A DNA stretch of 64,000 nucleotides from Anaerolineales bacterium (lineage in GTDB: Bacteria; Chloroflexota; Anaerolineae; Anaerolineales; Villigracilaceae): the NCBI GenBank assembly GCA_015075725.1, contig JABTTV010000001.1:1984001-2048000 (forward strand), in the 5' to 3' direction. The notes under the pieces are model-generated. The model had not been told where the DNA came from and searched no databases. It worked only from the letters and a program-made list of their open reading frames with translations. The position numbers were made by a program, and so were the translations under genes. Positions 41,509-50,674 of this stretch are shown piece by piece; position 1 is the stretch's first letter; each line of letters begins with the position of its first letter.

Positions 41509-42772
41509 AGTGTGGGTATTCCGTTTTTCTCGCCAGCGCCCAAACGGATAGAAGTAGAATATAAAATAACAGACTGCCCAGAAACTGGGTGGAAAGCATC
41601 AGCGTGGAATCTGTCCACTCGAAGAGAGCCAGCGCGAGGTCCTTTGGAACCGAAAGGAGGATCAAGCTCGAAACCAGCAGGATGTGCATCCAGGCTTTAT
41701 AGGGAATCCCTTCGGCATTTCCAAGATACATCGCGGCGGGAATCAGAAGAAGTACAAAGTAGTGGGTCCATGCGATGGGGCTGGTGAGCAGGGAAAGGGT
41801 CAAAATGATGAAGAATTCGAGAGCGTACTCGAATGTCCTTTTGCCGGGACCCCTGCCCAGGAACAAAACGAAAAGCGCAGGCAGGGCTAGCAAAACCCTC
41901 CCGATGTTCGATGCGATGCTGTAAGCGGGAGTCGGAATCAACGGATCCCAGCCGAGGTTTCCCGGCATGAAGATGCGCGCCAAAAATCCGCTCAACGATT
42001 GGTTGTTATATGCCGCTGTTGGGTTGCCCGCCATCAAGAGCACGCAGCGCTCCAGCCAGATCGAATTCAACTCAAGCGGGACCAAAACCAAAGAAAGAAT
42101 GAGAACCGCGCCTGCAATCAGCAAACCGCCGCCGACCACTTTCCACTTTCCACGCACAAAAAAATATCCCGAGGGCAAAACAAGCGGAAGTTTGACAAGC
42201 CCCGCCGCGCCGAGAATGATTCCAGTAAGCCACTCCCATCCGCGGCTTAGACTGAAGAACGCCAGCAGAACAAGGAGCATGACGATCTGTGTTGTGTTCC
42301 CAAGCCAGATGCTGTAATCGAGCGGGCCGTTCAACGCCAATAACCCCAAAACAAGAAAACGCATCCAGCCTCTGACGTTCGTCCCTCTGACGAGCCAATA
42401 CGCGAGAGGAAGAAGACAAAGATAACCGACCAGGAAAAAGATTCGCCCCGCCAATTCCTTTGGGAGATCGGACAATGGGACGAAAAGATAGGCAAAGAGC
42501 GGGAAATTCGTAAAACCATAACAGGTTTCGTCGTACAACACATCGGGGTTGCGCACGATCTTCCGCCCGCCGTGATAATACCCTTTGAAAAAATCGTAGA
42601 GGGCATGGTCTTGAACCACATAATACCCGACGAACGCCAAAAGGATGATGCAGGCGATCCACCACATCCAGCGGATGCGCCGGTCTGCGAGCCGGTCTTC
42701 AAAGAGAAAATAAAGCCCTGCAAGGAGGATGGGCAGGAAGGTAAACGGCAGATAGAACGAAAAATTGGGCAT
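41498..42772 (-). CDS. GT87 (DUF2029) family membrane glycosyltransferase
   Basis: A 424-residue protein with about 10-12 helices. The diagnostic part is YDFFKGYYHGGRKIVRNPDV followed by LYDETCYGFTNFPLFAYLFV and PLSDLP, the DF..Y..G..LY......YPPL-type pattern of the family, with Phe in place of the usual Tyr-Pro-Pro. GT87 enzymes use polyprenyl-phosphate mannose. It converges with the preceding membrane protein. A second GT87 gene is at 49399. Confidence 0.82.
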   Translation of the reverse strand: MPNFSFYLPFTFLPILLAGLYFLFEDRLADRRIRWMWWIACIILLAFVGYYVVQDHALYDFFKGYYHGGRKIVRNPDVLYDETCYGFTNFPLFAYLFVPLSDLPKELAGRIFFLVGYLCLLPLAYWLVRGTNVRGWMRFLVLGLLALNGPLDYSIWLGNTTQIVMLLVLLAFFSLSRGWEWLTGIILGAAGLVKLPLVLPSGYFFVRGKWKVVGGGLLIAGAVLILSLVLVPLELNSIWLERCVLLMAGNPTAAYNNQSLSGFLARIFMPGNLGWDPLIPTPAYSIASNIGRVLLALPALFVLFLGRGPGKRTFEYALEFFIILTLSLLTSPIAWTHYFVLLLIPAAMYLGNAEGIPYKAWMHILLVSSLILLSVPKDLALALFEWTDSTLMLSTQFLGSLLFYILLLSVWALARKTEYPHSTG

Positions 42773-42844
42773 GAGGTTGAAAGAAAAAAGATGCTGACTG
42801 GGGATTATAACATTCGCATTTTGGCGATAAAATCAGTTCACATT

Positions 42845-43054
42845 ATGTTGAACAATCAAACCCGTTCCCATATCAAACCCGGCATGATCGTGTTCATTGT
42901 CCTCAAACAGGACCAGCGGACTGGCCGGCTTACGAAAGGCGTTGTCAAGGATATCCTGACGAAATCGCCGACACACCCTCATGGGATCAAGGTCCGCTTG
43001 GTGGATGGGCGGGTGGGGCGCGTGAAGGAAATTATCGAAGAGTCTGTGCCATGA
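42845..43054 (+). CDS. ywbE: YwbE family protein
   Basis: A 69-residue protein that matches the YwbE/DUF2196 family nearly end to end: RSHIKPGMIVFIVLKQDQRT, GRLTKGVVKDILTKSPTHPH and GIKVRLVDGRVGRVKEI. The fold is a small beta barrel; function unknown. The longer open frame from 42572 is shadow sequence of the divergent GT87 gene, so ATG 42845 is used. Confidence 0.93.
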   Translation: MLNNQTRSHIKPGMIVFIVLKQDQRTGRLTKGVVKDILTKSPTHPHGIKVRLVDGRVGRVKEIIEESVP

Positions 43055-43091
43055 TCATCTGCACCATCGAAACCTTGATCGAGGATTGCCA

Positions 43092-43784
43092 ATGAAACGA
43101 TTGCTCGCCGGATTTATCATTCTTTTTCTCGCCGCTTGCGGCTCGTCCGCCTCAGACTCACCGACGGCGGAGCTGCCCGCCCTGATTCCCCCTTCACTGA
43201 CGCCTCCCTCCGATTCTGTTTCGAGAGAAGAGACTCCCGACCTTCCGCTTGGGGAGACGCCGATCCTCGTCCTGCCCACCGATCAAACTGCGGGTCTCAC
43301 TCAACCGGTTTGCATCGACTCTCTTCCCACGCAGGCCGATATCGACCGCGCGCTCGCCTTTGCCGATGAATTCTTCGAAGCAGGCGATTGGGAACGCAGT
43401 TACACCGTCTCCAGCGACAAAGTGTTGGTCTCCTGGTATAGCGCTTCCCTTCCGGCCATCGTGAACCTGGAAGCGCTCGTTTTTCCCTGCAGTTACGAGG
43501 AACCCGACCTGGATGCATACTATAACGTGGATGCGTGGGCGATCATTTTCGGCAATTACCAAAGTTACGAATTTATAGATGAATGCCGGAACGACCAGGG
43601 ACTGCGTTTGTATAATTTCATCGCCGTGGACCAGGGTTTGGCGTACCAGGTCCGATATTGGGTGTTGAACGATACCCCCACGCGCGTCATTTCATTCATG
43701 GCCGTCCTGCCCATCGACGCCGGGACACAAATGGACGAGATCGCTTACGCACTCTTCCCTCAATTGACCAGTTGCGAACAATAG
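43092..43784 (+). CDS. Lipoprotein of unknown function
   Basis: A 230-residue secreted protein. MKRLLAGFIILFLAACGSSA is a lipoprotein signal (lipobox LAAC, Cys 17), then a Ser/Pro-rich linker to about residue 60. The globular part has PVCIDSLPTQADIDRALAFA, FGNYQSYEFIDECRND and RYWVLNDTPTRVISFMAVLP. Four cysteines after the lipobox might form disulfides. Family not recognised. A palindrome with a short T tract follows. Confidence 0.75.
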   Translation: MKRLLAGFIILFLAACGSSASDSPTAELPALIPPSLTPPSDSVSREETPDLPLGETPILVLPTDQTAGLTQPVCIDSLPTQADIDRALAFADEFFEAGDWERSYTVSSDKVLVSWYSASLPAIVNLEALVFPCSYEEPDLDAYYNVDAWAIIFGNYQSYEFIDECRNDQGLRLYNFIAVDQGLAYQVRYWVLNDTPTRVISFMAVLPIDAGTQMDEIAYALFPQLTSCEQ

Positions 43785-43790
43785 GCAAAT

Positions 43791-43821
43791 TTGACGGGTT
43801 CCGAATCCCGTCAGGTCTTTT
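43791..43821 (+). terminator. TGAC-type palindrome, possible terminator
   Basis: TGACGGG (43792-43798) and CCCGTCA (43807-43813), then GGTCTTTTATAA. It is related to the elements at 19529 and 48121. Confidence 0.6.
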
Positions 43822-43836
43822 ATAAAGGAATCATAC

Positions 43837-45882
43837 ATGGCTTCCCGCTACGACATCCTCTTTCAACCCATAAGGATTGGTCCCGTCACCGCGCCGAACC
43901 GTTTCTATCAGGTGCCGCATTGCAACGGATTTGGCTGGCGCATGCCCCAAAGCATGGCCGCCATGCGCGGAATGAAAGCGGAGGGCGGCTGGGGTGTGGT
44001 CTGCACCGAAGAAACGGAAATTCACCATTCCACCGACCTCTCACCGTATTTCGAAGGGCGCATCTGGGATGACGAAGATATTTCCACCTGGCAGTTGATG
44101 ACCGAGGAGGTTCATAAACACGGCGCACTCGCCGGCATCGAACTGACCTATAACAGTCACGATGCGGCAAATTTATATTCCCGGGCTTCCGCCCTCGGTC
44201 CTCGTTCGATGAGCATCACCGGCGGAGGAGGGTATGAGCCGGGTCAGACGCGGATTGCATCGAAGGATGATCTCAAACAGATTCGCAAGTGGCATCGTAA
44301 TGCCGCCATCCGGGCGAAGAAGGCGGGTTTCGACATCCTCTACTGCTACGCCGCGCATAACATGACGCTGGCGTTCCATCTCTTATCCAAAGACAATGAC
44401 CGCGCTGATGAATATGGCGGTTCGCTCGAAAACCGCGTGCGGTTCTTCCGCGAATTGATCGAGGATACGAAAGATGCCGTCGGCGATACATGCGCTGTTG
44501 CTGTGCGCTTTGCCGTGGATGAACTTCTCGGCGCAGACGGCATGCAACATAACGGCGAAGCAAGCGAAATCGTTTCGATGCTCGCCGAACTGCCCGACCT
44601 GTGGGACGTGAACATCAGCGCATGGAAGAACGATTCGATCACATCCCGTTTCGGGAAGGAAGGGCATCAAGAAAAATACATTTCCTTCGTCAAGGAACTT
44701 ACAACAAAACCCGTTGTCGGTGTGGGACGTTATACCTCGCCGGATTCCATGGTCTCCGCCATCGAGCGCGGCGTCATGGACCTCATCGGCGCGGCGCGGC
44801 CTTCGATCGCCGATCCGTTTTTGCCGAACAAGATCAGGGAGGGCAGGCCTGAAGATATCCGCGAGTGCATCGGCTGCAATATCTGTGTCACGGGCGATAC
44901 GCGCTTCGTTCCGATCCGCTGCACGCAGAATCCGACCATGGGAGAAGAATGGCGGCGTGACTGGCATCCTGAGTTCATCGCGCCGAAAAAATCGAACGAC
45001 GAAATTCTCATCGTCGGCGCGGGACCGGCTGGGCTTGAAGCGGCTCGGGCGTTGGGTCAGCGCGGGTACAGGGTCATACTCACCGAAGCGAAGCGGGAGG
45101 CGGGCGGTCGCGTCTCGCTTGAGTCGCAGCTTCCAAATCTTATCGAATGGCGCCGCGTCGTCGATTGGCGGCTCAAACAGATTCAAAAACTCGATAACAT
45201 TTTTTTCTATCCATCCAGTCCGATGACTGCGCAGGATGTTCTCGATGCCGGCGCGCCGCATGTCATCCTTGCCACGGGCTCAACCTGGAGGCGTGACGGC
45301 ATGGGCCGTAATATCTCGCGTCCGCTGCAAGGCAGCGGCAAAATTTTCACCCCCGATGATTTAATGAACGGCAGATTACCGGCGGGAAAAGTTTTGGTTT
45401 ATGATGACGACCATTACTACATGGGCGGCGTGTTGGCTGAACTACTTGCTGTGAACGGATGCGAGGTCACATTGTTGACTCCCGCTTCGACGATCTCCGC
45501 ATGGACTGAATTCACCCTCGAGCAGGATCGCATCTACAAGCGTTTGCTTGATTTGAATGTGACTCTTCTCCCGCATCATGTCCTCGCCTCTCACTCACCG
45601 CGAACTGCTGCTGTTTCTCATGTCATTACCAACTTTGAAACGACCCTCGACTGCGATTCCATTGTCCTTGTGACGGAGAGGTTTCCGAACGACAGCCTCT
45701 ATCATGAGCTCAAACCCGCCCTCGAAGACAGACGATTCAAATCCCTGCGTCTCATCGGCGACGCCGAAGCGCCGGGCATCATCGCGCAAGCAGTGTTCAG
45801 CGGGCACCTGGCGGCGCGCGGGTTCGATGAATTCATCGACCTCGATGTGACACCATTCAGGATCGAGCGGGTTAAGCTTTAA
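43837..45882 (+). CDS. Trimethylamine-dehydrogenase-like iron-sulfur flavoprotein
   Basis: A 681-residue enzyme. Residues 1-340 are an Old Yellow Enzyme-type TIM barrel; NRFYQVPHC has Cys 29 at the place where trimethylamine dehydrogenase binds FMN covalently. A [4Fe-4S] site follows: CIGCNICVTGDTRFVPIRC. The C-terminal half binds ADP/FAD (ILIVGAGPAGLEAARALGQR). Many blocks match TMADH (KAEGGW, VHKHGALAGIEL, GVGRYTSP, RPSIADPFLPNKIREGRPED), so it is closer to amine dehydrogenases than to 2,4-dienoyl-CoA reductase. Residue 59 is Glu where TMADH has Tyr 60 of the substrate-binding aromatic bowl (from memory of that protein), so trimethylamine is probably not the substrate. Confidence 0.87.
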   Translation: MASRYDILFQPIRIGPVTAPNRFYQVPHCNGFGWRMPQSMAAMRGMKAEGGWGVVCTEETEIHHSTDLSPYFEGRIWDDEDISTWQLMTEEVHKHGALAGIELTYNSHDAANLYSRASALGPRSMSITGGGGYEPGQTRIASKDDLKQIRKWHRNAAIRAKKAGFDILYCYAAHNMTLAFHLLSKDNDRADEYGGSLENRVRFFRELIEDTKDAVGDTCAVAVRFAVDELLGADGMQHNGEASEIVSMLAELPDLWDVNISAWKNDSITSRFGKEGHQEKYISFVKELTTKPVVGVGRYTSPDSMVSAIERGVMDLIGAARPSIADPFLPNKIREGRPEDIRECIGCNICVTGDTRFVPIRCTQNPTMGEEWRRDWHPEFIAPKKSNDEILIVGAGPAGLEAARALGQRGYRVILTEAKREAGGRVSLESQLPNLIEWRRVVDWRLKQIQKLDNIFFYPSSPMTAQDVLDAGAPHVILATGSTWRRDGMGRNISRPLQGSGKIFTPDDLMNGRLPAGKVLVYDDDHYYMGGVLAELLAVNGCEVTLLTPASTISAWTEFTLEQDRIYKRLLDLNVTLLPHHVLASHSPRTAAVSHVITNFETTLDCDSIVLVTERFPNDSLYHELKPALEDRRFKSLRLIGDAEAPGIIAQAVFSGHLAARGFDEFIDLDVTPFRIERVKL

Positions 45883-45906
45883 TATCTTCAGGAATATCGA
45901 GCCAGG

Positions 45907-48114
45907 ATGAACTCTGCCGAAATCAAAAGGAACTTCCAGCCATCCGTTCTGCTGCCCAGCCTCACCGCCGGGCTGATCAATGCCGTCATCCTCGTCAGCA
46001 TGGAGATTTCCCTCGCTGTGCTAATCTTCTCCGGGGATCTAAGCCCATTCGCGCCGCGCGGGATCGGAAACATCCTTGTCGGCACGGCTCTTGTTACCAT
46101 CGTTATCGCATTGACCTCATCCCTCGTAAACATGATCGGCGTACCGCAGGATACGCCCGCCGCGCTCATGGCGTTGATGGCGGCCGGGGTGGCGGCGACT
46201 CTTCGAGGTCAGGCGCCTGAGGCGGTTTATTCCACAGTCGTGGCGGCGATCATGCTTGGTTCCCTCCTGACCGGGATCATCTTTATCATTCTGGGTTGGT
46301 TCAAATTAAGCGGGTTTGCGCGGTACGTTCCTTATCCGGTCGTGGGAGGCTTCCTGGCAGGAACGGGTTATGTGATTGCCAAAGGCGGGTTTAGCGTGAT
46401 GGTGAACATTCCCCTGAATTTCGCGAACCTCCCCATGTTTTTTTCGCCTTCGATTTTATGGGATTGGCTGCCCGCCGTTCTTTTCGGGCTGGCATTGCTG
46501 CTGATCCTGCGCCGCTTCCAGCATTTTTTGATCATGCCCGGCGCCATCGTCCTTGCGACAGCCGGCTTTTATCTATACCTGTTCCTATCGGGGATATCCG
46601 CTGCGCAGGCAGGCGAAAACGGCTGGCTTTTGGGTCCCTTTCCTGAAGGCGGGCTGTTCCAGTTCTTCACGCCTGAAAATTTCAGGATGGTTCAATGGGG
46701 CGCGATTTTCGGAAATTTCGAAACCTACGCCACGCTGTTCGGGTTGAGCGTCATCTCGCTCCTGCTCAACGCCAGCGGGTTGGAGGTGATCTACAAACGC
46801 GATATCGACCTTGACCGCGAACTGGTCGCAGCGGGCAGTGCGAATTTGTTCGGCGGTTTCCTCGGTTTCCCGGTCGGTTATCAAACGCTCAGTTTTTCGG
46901 ATCTGTCGAACCGTTTCGGCGTAAAGAGTCGCCTGGTTGGGGTCTTTACCGGTTTGTTCTGCGCGCTGGTGCTTTTTCTCGGCGCATCGTTCATTTCATA
47001 TTTTCCCAGATTCGTGCTGGGTGGGATGTTATTCTTTCTCGGGCTTACCTTCCTTTCGGAATGGCTTGTGGATTCGTACAAACTCCTTCCGCGAATGGAT
47101 TACGCGCTGATCTGGGTCATGCTGTTCATCATCGACCGGATCGGTTTCCTCGAAGCCATCGGCGCGGGCATTGTGATCTCGGCGCTGTTGTTCGTGATCA
47201 GTTATGGCAGGGTCAGCACAATAAAGAATGTTTTCTACGGCGGCACGCTGCACAGCCGTGTGGAACGCCCGCAGCGGCATCGCGATTATCTTGGCGCACA
47301 GGGTGATAAGATCCACATCCTGGTGTTGCAGGGTTTCATCTTCTTCGGCTCCATTCAACGGATCTTGGGAAACGTCCGCAAACGCATGTCGCTGAAGGAC
47401 GAAAACGAGATGAAATTTCTCGTGCTGGATTTCCATCATGTAAAGCGGCTCGATTCCTCCGCCGTATTTGGAGTGACACGCCTCAGGCAGCTGGTCGAGG
47501 CTGGGAATATTGCCATGGCTTGGTCGGGTCTTTCAGACGATATCCGCTTGCAAATGGAACGTGGCGGGCTTTTGGAAGGGCAGGGCGATTCCTTCTCCCT
47601 TCATCCCACGCTCGATCATGCCCTCGAATGGTGTGAAAACAAATTACTCGCGGGTGAAAAGGAGCAACCTACTGTCGACCTTGGCAAACGCATTCTCTCC
47701 ACCTTGAACCGTACCTTCCCCGGCATTATCCGCATCAAGGAGTTCATGGAACGCGCGGATATCCAGCCGGGCGAATACTTCATCAGACAGGGCGAAGATT
47801 CGAACGATCTGTATTACATCGAGTCCGGGCTGGTGACAGTGGAATTCGAAACGATCAAAGGCGAAGTGGTTCGCCTGCGCAGTGTCAAGAACGGGGCCAC
47901 GCTTGGTGAAATCACGCTTTATCTGGGCGGCGTGCGCTCGGCTTCCGTCAAGGCGGAACAGCCCAGCGTGGTGTACCGCCTTTCGAAAGAAAGTTTACAA
48001 AAGATGCACAAGGAAGATCCGGCTCTTGCGGCCCTTTTGCATGAGTGGATCGCCCGGACTTTGGCGGGACGTTTGGCGGAAAACAACAGGTTGGTCGAAT
48101 TATTCTTCGATTGA
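45907..48114 (+). CDS. SulP-type anion transporter with STAS and cyclic-nucleotide-binding domains
   Basis: A 735-residue fusion. Residues 1-440 are a SulP/SLC26-type membrane domain (VPYPVVGGFLAGTGYVIAKG, AAGSANLFGGFLGFPVGYQT, YFPRFVLGGMLFFLGLTFLS). Residues about 465-575 are a STAS domain (IHILVLQGFIFFGSIQRILG, FLVLDFHHVKRLDSSAVFGV). Residues about 610-735 are a cNMP-binding domain (PGEYFIRQGEDSNDLYYIES, LRSVKNGATLGEITLYLGG). The order suggests transport gated by a nucleotide, as in some bacterial homologues. The typical cNMP-binding Arg of the PBC (RxS/T) appears as GGVRSASV. Ion unknown: sulfate, bicarbonate or a dicarboxylate. Confidence 0.9.
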   Translation: MNSAEIKRNFQPSVLLPSLTAGLINAVILVSMEISLAVLIFSGDLSPFAPRGIGNILVGTALVTIVIALTSSLVNMIGVPQDTPAALMALMAAGVAATLRGQAPEAVYSTVVAAIMLGSLLTGIIFIILGWFKLSGFARYVPYPVVGGFLAGTGYVIAKGGFSVMVNIPLNFANLPMFFSPSILWDWLPAVLFGLALLLILRRFQHFLIMPGAIVLATAGFYLYLFLSGISAAQAGENGWLLGPFPEGGLFQFFTPENFRMVQWGAIFGNFETYATLFGLSVISLLLNASGLEVIYKRDIDLDRELVAAGSANLFGGFLGFPVGYQTLSFSDLSNRFGVKSRLVGVFTGLFCALVLFLGASFISYFPRFVLGGMLFFLGLTFLSEWLVDSYKLLPRMDYALIWVMLFIIDRIGFLEAIGAGIVISALLFVISYGRVSTIKNVFYGGTLHSRVERPQRHRDYLGAQGDKIHILVLQGFIFFGSIQRILGNVRKRMSLKDENEMKFLVLDFHHVKRLDSSAVFGVTRLRQLVEAGNIAMAWSGLSDDIRLQMERGGLLEGQGDSFSLHPTLDHALEWCENKLLAGEKEQPTVDLGKRILSTLNRTFPGIIRIKEFMERADIQPGEYFIRQGEDSNDLYYIESGLVTVEFETIKGEVVRLRSVKNGATLGEITLYLGGVRSASVKAEQPSVVYRLSKESLQKMHKEDPALAALLHEWIARTLAGRLAENNRLVELFFD

Positions 48115-48120
48115 TCCTCG

Positions 48121-48158
48121 GACCTGACAGGGTTGGAAAACGAGTCAGGTCTTTTTTT
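48121..48158 (+). terminator. Terminator after SulP gene
   Basis: 8-bp stem GACCTGAC (48121-48128) with GTCAGGTC (48144-48151), loop of 15, then seven T. Belongs to the TGAC palindrome group. Confidence 0.85.
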
Positions 48159-48179
48159 ATTAAGTGGGATAATTGACCC

Positions 48180-49388
48180 ATGCCTCCCCTGATCCTTGTC
48201 ACCGGGGCGACGGGATATATAGCCAGCCTGCTAATTCCCCGATTGCTCGAACGCGGATATCGCGTCCGCGCACTGGCTCGCCACCCGGAGAGACTCCGCA
48301 GGCGAAAATGGTACGCAAACGTGGAAATGGTCCAGGGCGATGTCATGGATCTTGCGACGCTCATGCCCGCCTTGGATGGAATCCACACCGCTTATTATCT
48401 TATCCACAACATGTCTCGCGGACATGGTTACATCGAGGCTGAACTTCAGGGTGCGCGAAATTTTTCGAATGCCGCCGGGCGGAAGGGCATCGGGCACATC
48501 ATTTACCTCGGCGGTTTGGCAGACCCGGAACAGCATATCGCACCGCATCTGCGTTCGCGCATCGATACAGGCAGGGCGCTTCGCGAGGGCGAGGTTCCCG
48601 TCACTGAATTCCGCGCCGGTGTGATCGCAGGCTCGGGGAGTATTTCCTTCGAGATGATCCGCTTTATGACCGAACTCTTTCCGATCATCCCTGCGCCGGA
48701 GTGGATTCGAAATCGATCCCAACCGATCGCGATTCAAAATGTGATCGATTACCTCATCTCTGCGCTCGAAAATAAAAGCGGGCAGGGCGGTGTCTTCGAG
48801 ATCGGAGGTCCCGAGATCACCACATATGCGGACCTCATGCTCCGCTATGCCCGCGCGCGCGGGTTAAGACGAAAAATGCTTTTGGCTCCACGCATCCCGG
48901 TCTGGTTCATGGCGTTCGGTGTGAATTTGATGACGCCTGTCCCCTTTCCCATCGCCAGCGCGTTGATCGGCGGCTTATCGGCGGATAGTGTCGTCAAGCA
49001 CCCCGGGGCACAGACGACCTTTCCCGGAATCGATCTGGTGGATTTTGATACCGCGACCCGAAAAGCGCTCGAGTTGACGCACCCCGATCATATCCAACGT
49101 GTTTGGGAGGACGGAGGGCTTGAACTGAAATCGCTTAAGCACGAAGGGTGCTTTGTCATTCATAAAATTTTCGCGCCAGGTGGGAAGCAGCCGAAGGAAT
49201 TTATGCGAAGCCATATCAGGAATTATTTTGGTGAATTGTGGATCGAACATCGCCTGGAACAGGCTGACGGTTTCTCGCGCACCATAATATTTCATCCTCA
49301 GGGTCTGCCCGGTTTTTTGTATTGGTACCTGATTCGGCCGTTCCTGCGGCTGGGATTTTTCGATTTATTCCAGAAGATCAGCGGGTGA
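48180..49388 (+). CDS. NAD(P)-binding SDR protein with shortened DUF2867-like C-terminus
   Basis: A 402-residue protein. The N-terminal Rossmann domain starts PLILVTGATGYIASLLIPRL and has NVEMVQGDVMDLATLMPALD, AYYLIHNMSRG and TEFRAGVIAGSGSISFEMIR. The C-terminal part (SRTIIFHPQGLPGFLYWYLI and RPFLRLGFFD) resembles the end of a DUF2867/SRPBCC domain, but the middle of that domain seems to be missing compared with the usual near-480-residue form. The ribosome-binding site is weak. Function unknown; it could act on a quinone or lipid-like substrate. Confidence 0.78.
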   Translation: MPPLILVTGATGYIASLLIPRLLERGYRVRALARHPERLRRRKWYANVEMVQGDVMDLATLMPALDGIHTAYYLIHNMSRGHGYIEAELQGARNFSNAAGRKGIGHIIYLGGLADPEQHIAPHLRSRIDTGRALREGEVPVTEFRAGVIAGSGSISFEMIRFMTELFPIIPAPEWIRNRSQPIAIQNVIDYLISALENKSGQGGVFEIGGPEITTYADLMLRYARARGLRRKMLLAPRIPVWFMAFGVNLMTPVPFPIASALIGGLSADSVVKHPGAQTTFPGIDLVDFDTATRKALELTHPDHIQRVWEDGGLELKSLKHEGCFVIHKIFAPGGKQPKEFMRSHIRNYFGELWIEHRLEQADGFSRTIIFHPQGLPGFLYWYLIRPFLRLGFFDLFQKISG

Positions 49389-49398
49389 ACGAGGATTC

Positions 49399-50547
49399 AT
49401 GAACCGCGTCATTCTTATGGTGTTTGTCATCATTCTCATCCTCTCAATTTTGCTTGCGATTGCAATTTACCTGCCAATTCCAGTCACGCCTTATTTGGAT
49501 TTTCAGGTCCTTTATCGGGCAAACAGGGCGATTCTGAACGGGATTCCCTTATACGACCGCGAAGCGCAGACGGAGTGGATTGCCCAGGTCTCCGGAGTTT
49601 CCGTGGACGAAGTGTTTGTCCTGCCTTTTCCCTACCCGCCCTGGTATGCTGTGAGTACCCTTCCCATTGCCTTTCTTCCATTACACGCCGCCGCCCGGAT
49701 GTGGTTTCTTCTAAACATTTCCATGTTGCTTTTGTCGGTCTGGCTTTTCACCGATGGATGGCACCCTCGTAAACGACTGATTTCTTTTCTGGCGGCGTTA
49801 TCTTTCCTGCCCATTCTGGGCGCTTTGATCGTTGGGCAATATGTCTTCCCGGCCATCCTCGGCATGGCGTTGATCGTCTACTCTGTGAAGCGGGAACATG
49901 CGGGACTCCTTGCGCTGGGCATGGCCCTGGTTACGTTCAAACCGCATATCGGGATATTCGTCTTGCTGGCGATTCTTTTACATTTGATCCAGCGGCGTGA
50001 TGCTTTTGGTCGACGCGCTTTCTGGTGGACGTCCGCTGCGGGGGTGTTTCTCTTCCTCCTTGGTTTCACCGTCGATAAGATGTGGCTCCTCAACTATTTC
50101 CGTTCCTTGTCTGATTTCAGGAATATCTCGGAATGTGAGATATGTACAAGCCTCCCGCTGGTGATCGGGCGGATTGCCGGTCTTGGTTATGATCAATCTG
50201 CTCCAATCGCCGGGGCGGTTCTCATGGTGGCAATCGCTCTATTTATTGGGAGCAAACATCGGCTTGGGAGCGAAGCGTCTTCGGCTTTCTTTGCCTGCGT
50301 CCCGTTGCTGGTCAACCCGTATCTGTTGAATTATGATTTTTCGTTTGCGCTCGTACCTTTGTTTTACCTTTCTGCGAGCGCAGGATCGAAATTGGACTGG
50401 CTCTGGATCGCGTCCTTCATTCTTCTGCCATGGGTCGGGCTGTTGATATTCAACCGTGCCGGGAATCCGATTTTGCTGTTCTGCACCCTGGCGATGACTT
50501 CCATCATCTTGACGCGGAGGGATAAGGGGCATACAATCGTTTCATAA
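49399..50547 (+). CDS. GT87 (DUF2029) family membrane glycosyltransferase, second copy
   Basis: A 382-residue protein with about ten helices. YLDFQVLYRANRAILNGIPL and YDREAQ, then PFPYPPWYAVSTLPIAFLPL are the family pattern (DF.V.YRA..A...G..LYD; YPP). It starts 11 bases after the SDR gene. The stop overlaps the zone just before the cobalamin riboswitch. Confidence 0.83.
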   Translation: MNRVILMVFVIILILSILLAIAIYLPIPVTPYLDFQVLYRANRAILNGIPLYDREAQTEWIAQVSGVSVDEVFVLPFPYPPWYAVSTLPIAFLPLHAAARMWFLLNISMLLLSVWLFTDGWHPRKRLISFLAALSFLPILGALIVGQYVFPAILGMALIVYSVKREHAGLLALGMALVTFKPHIGIFVLLAILLHLIQRRDAFGRRAFWWTSAAGVFLFLLGFTVDKMWLLNYFRSLSDFRNISECEICTSLPLVIGRIAGLGYDQSAPIAGAVLMVAIALFIGSKHRLGSEASSAFFACVPLLVNPYLLNYDFSFALVPLFYLSASAGSKLDWLWIASFILLPWVGLLIFNRAGNPILLFCTLAMTSIILTRRDKGHTIVS

Positions 50548-50549
50548 TA

Positions 50550-50668
50550 CGAATCAGCCAGCGGCGAAGTCCGGTGTAAACCCGGCGCTGTCGCGCAACT
50601 GTGAAGTTCGATCATCGAATACTCGAACATCGATTATTGAACGAAGCCAGGTCGCCCGCACTGATTCG
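50550..50668 (+). promoter_or_regulatory. Cobalamin riboswitch aptamer
   Basis: Closing stem P1 is perfect: CGAATCAG (50550-50557) with CTGATTCG (50661-50668). Inside are GGTGTAAACCCGGCGCTGTC and GCGCAACTGTGA, the conserved GGTG-AA-CCGG-CG-GTC-GC-ACTGTGA core, and the B12 box GAAGCCAGGTCGCCCGC (50643-50659). Binding of a cobalamin would switch off the downstream uptake and salvage genes. Confidence 0.95.
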
Positions 50669-50674
50669 GTTCAG

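Noticed and set aside
42572..42844. N-terminal extension of YwbE
   Set aside because: Homology covers only the last 69 residues, and the extension is antisense to the GT87 gene.
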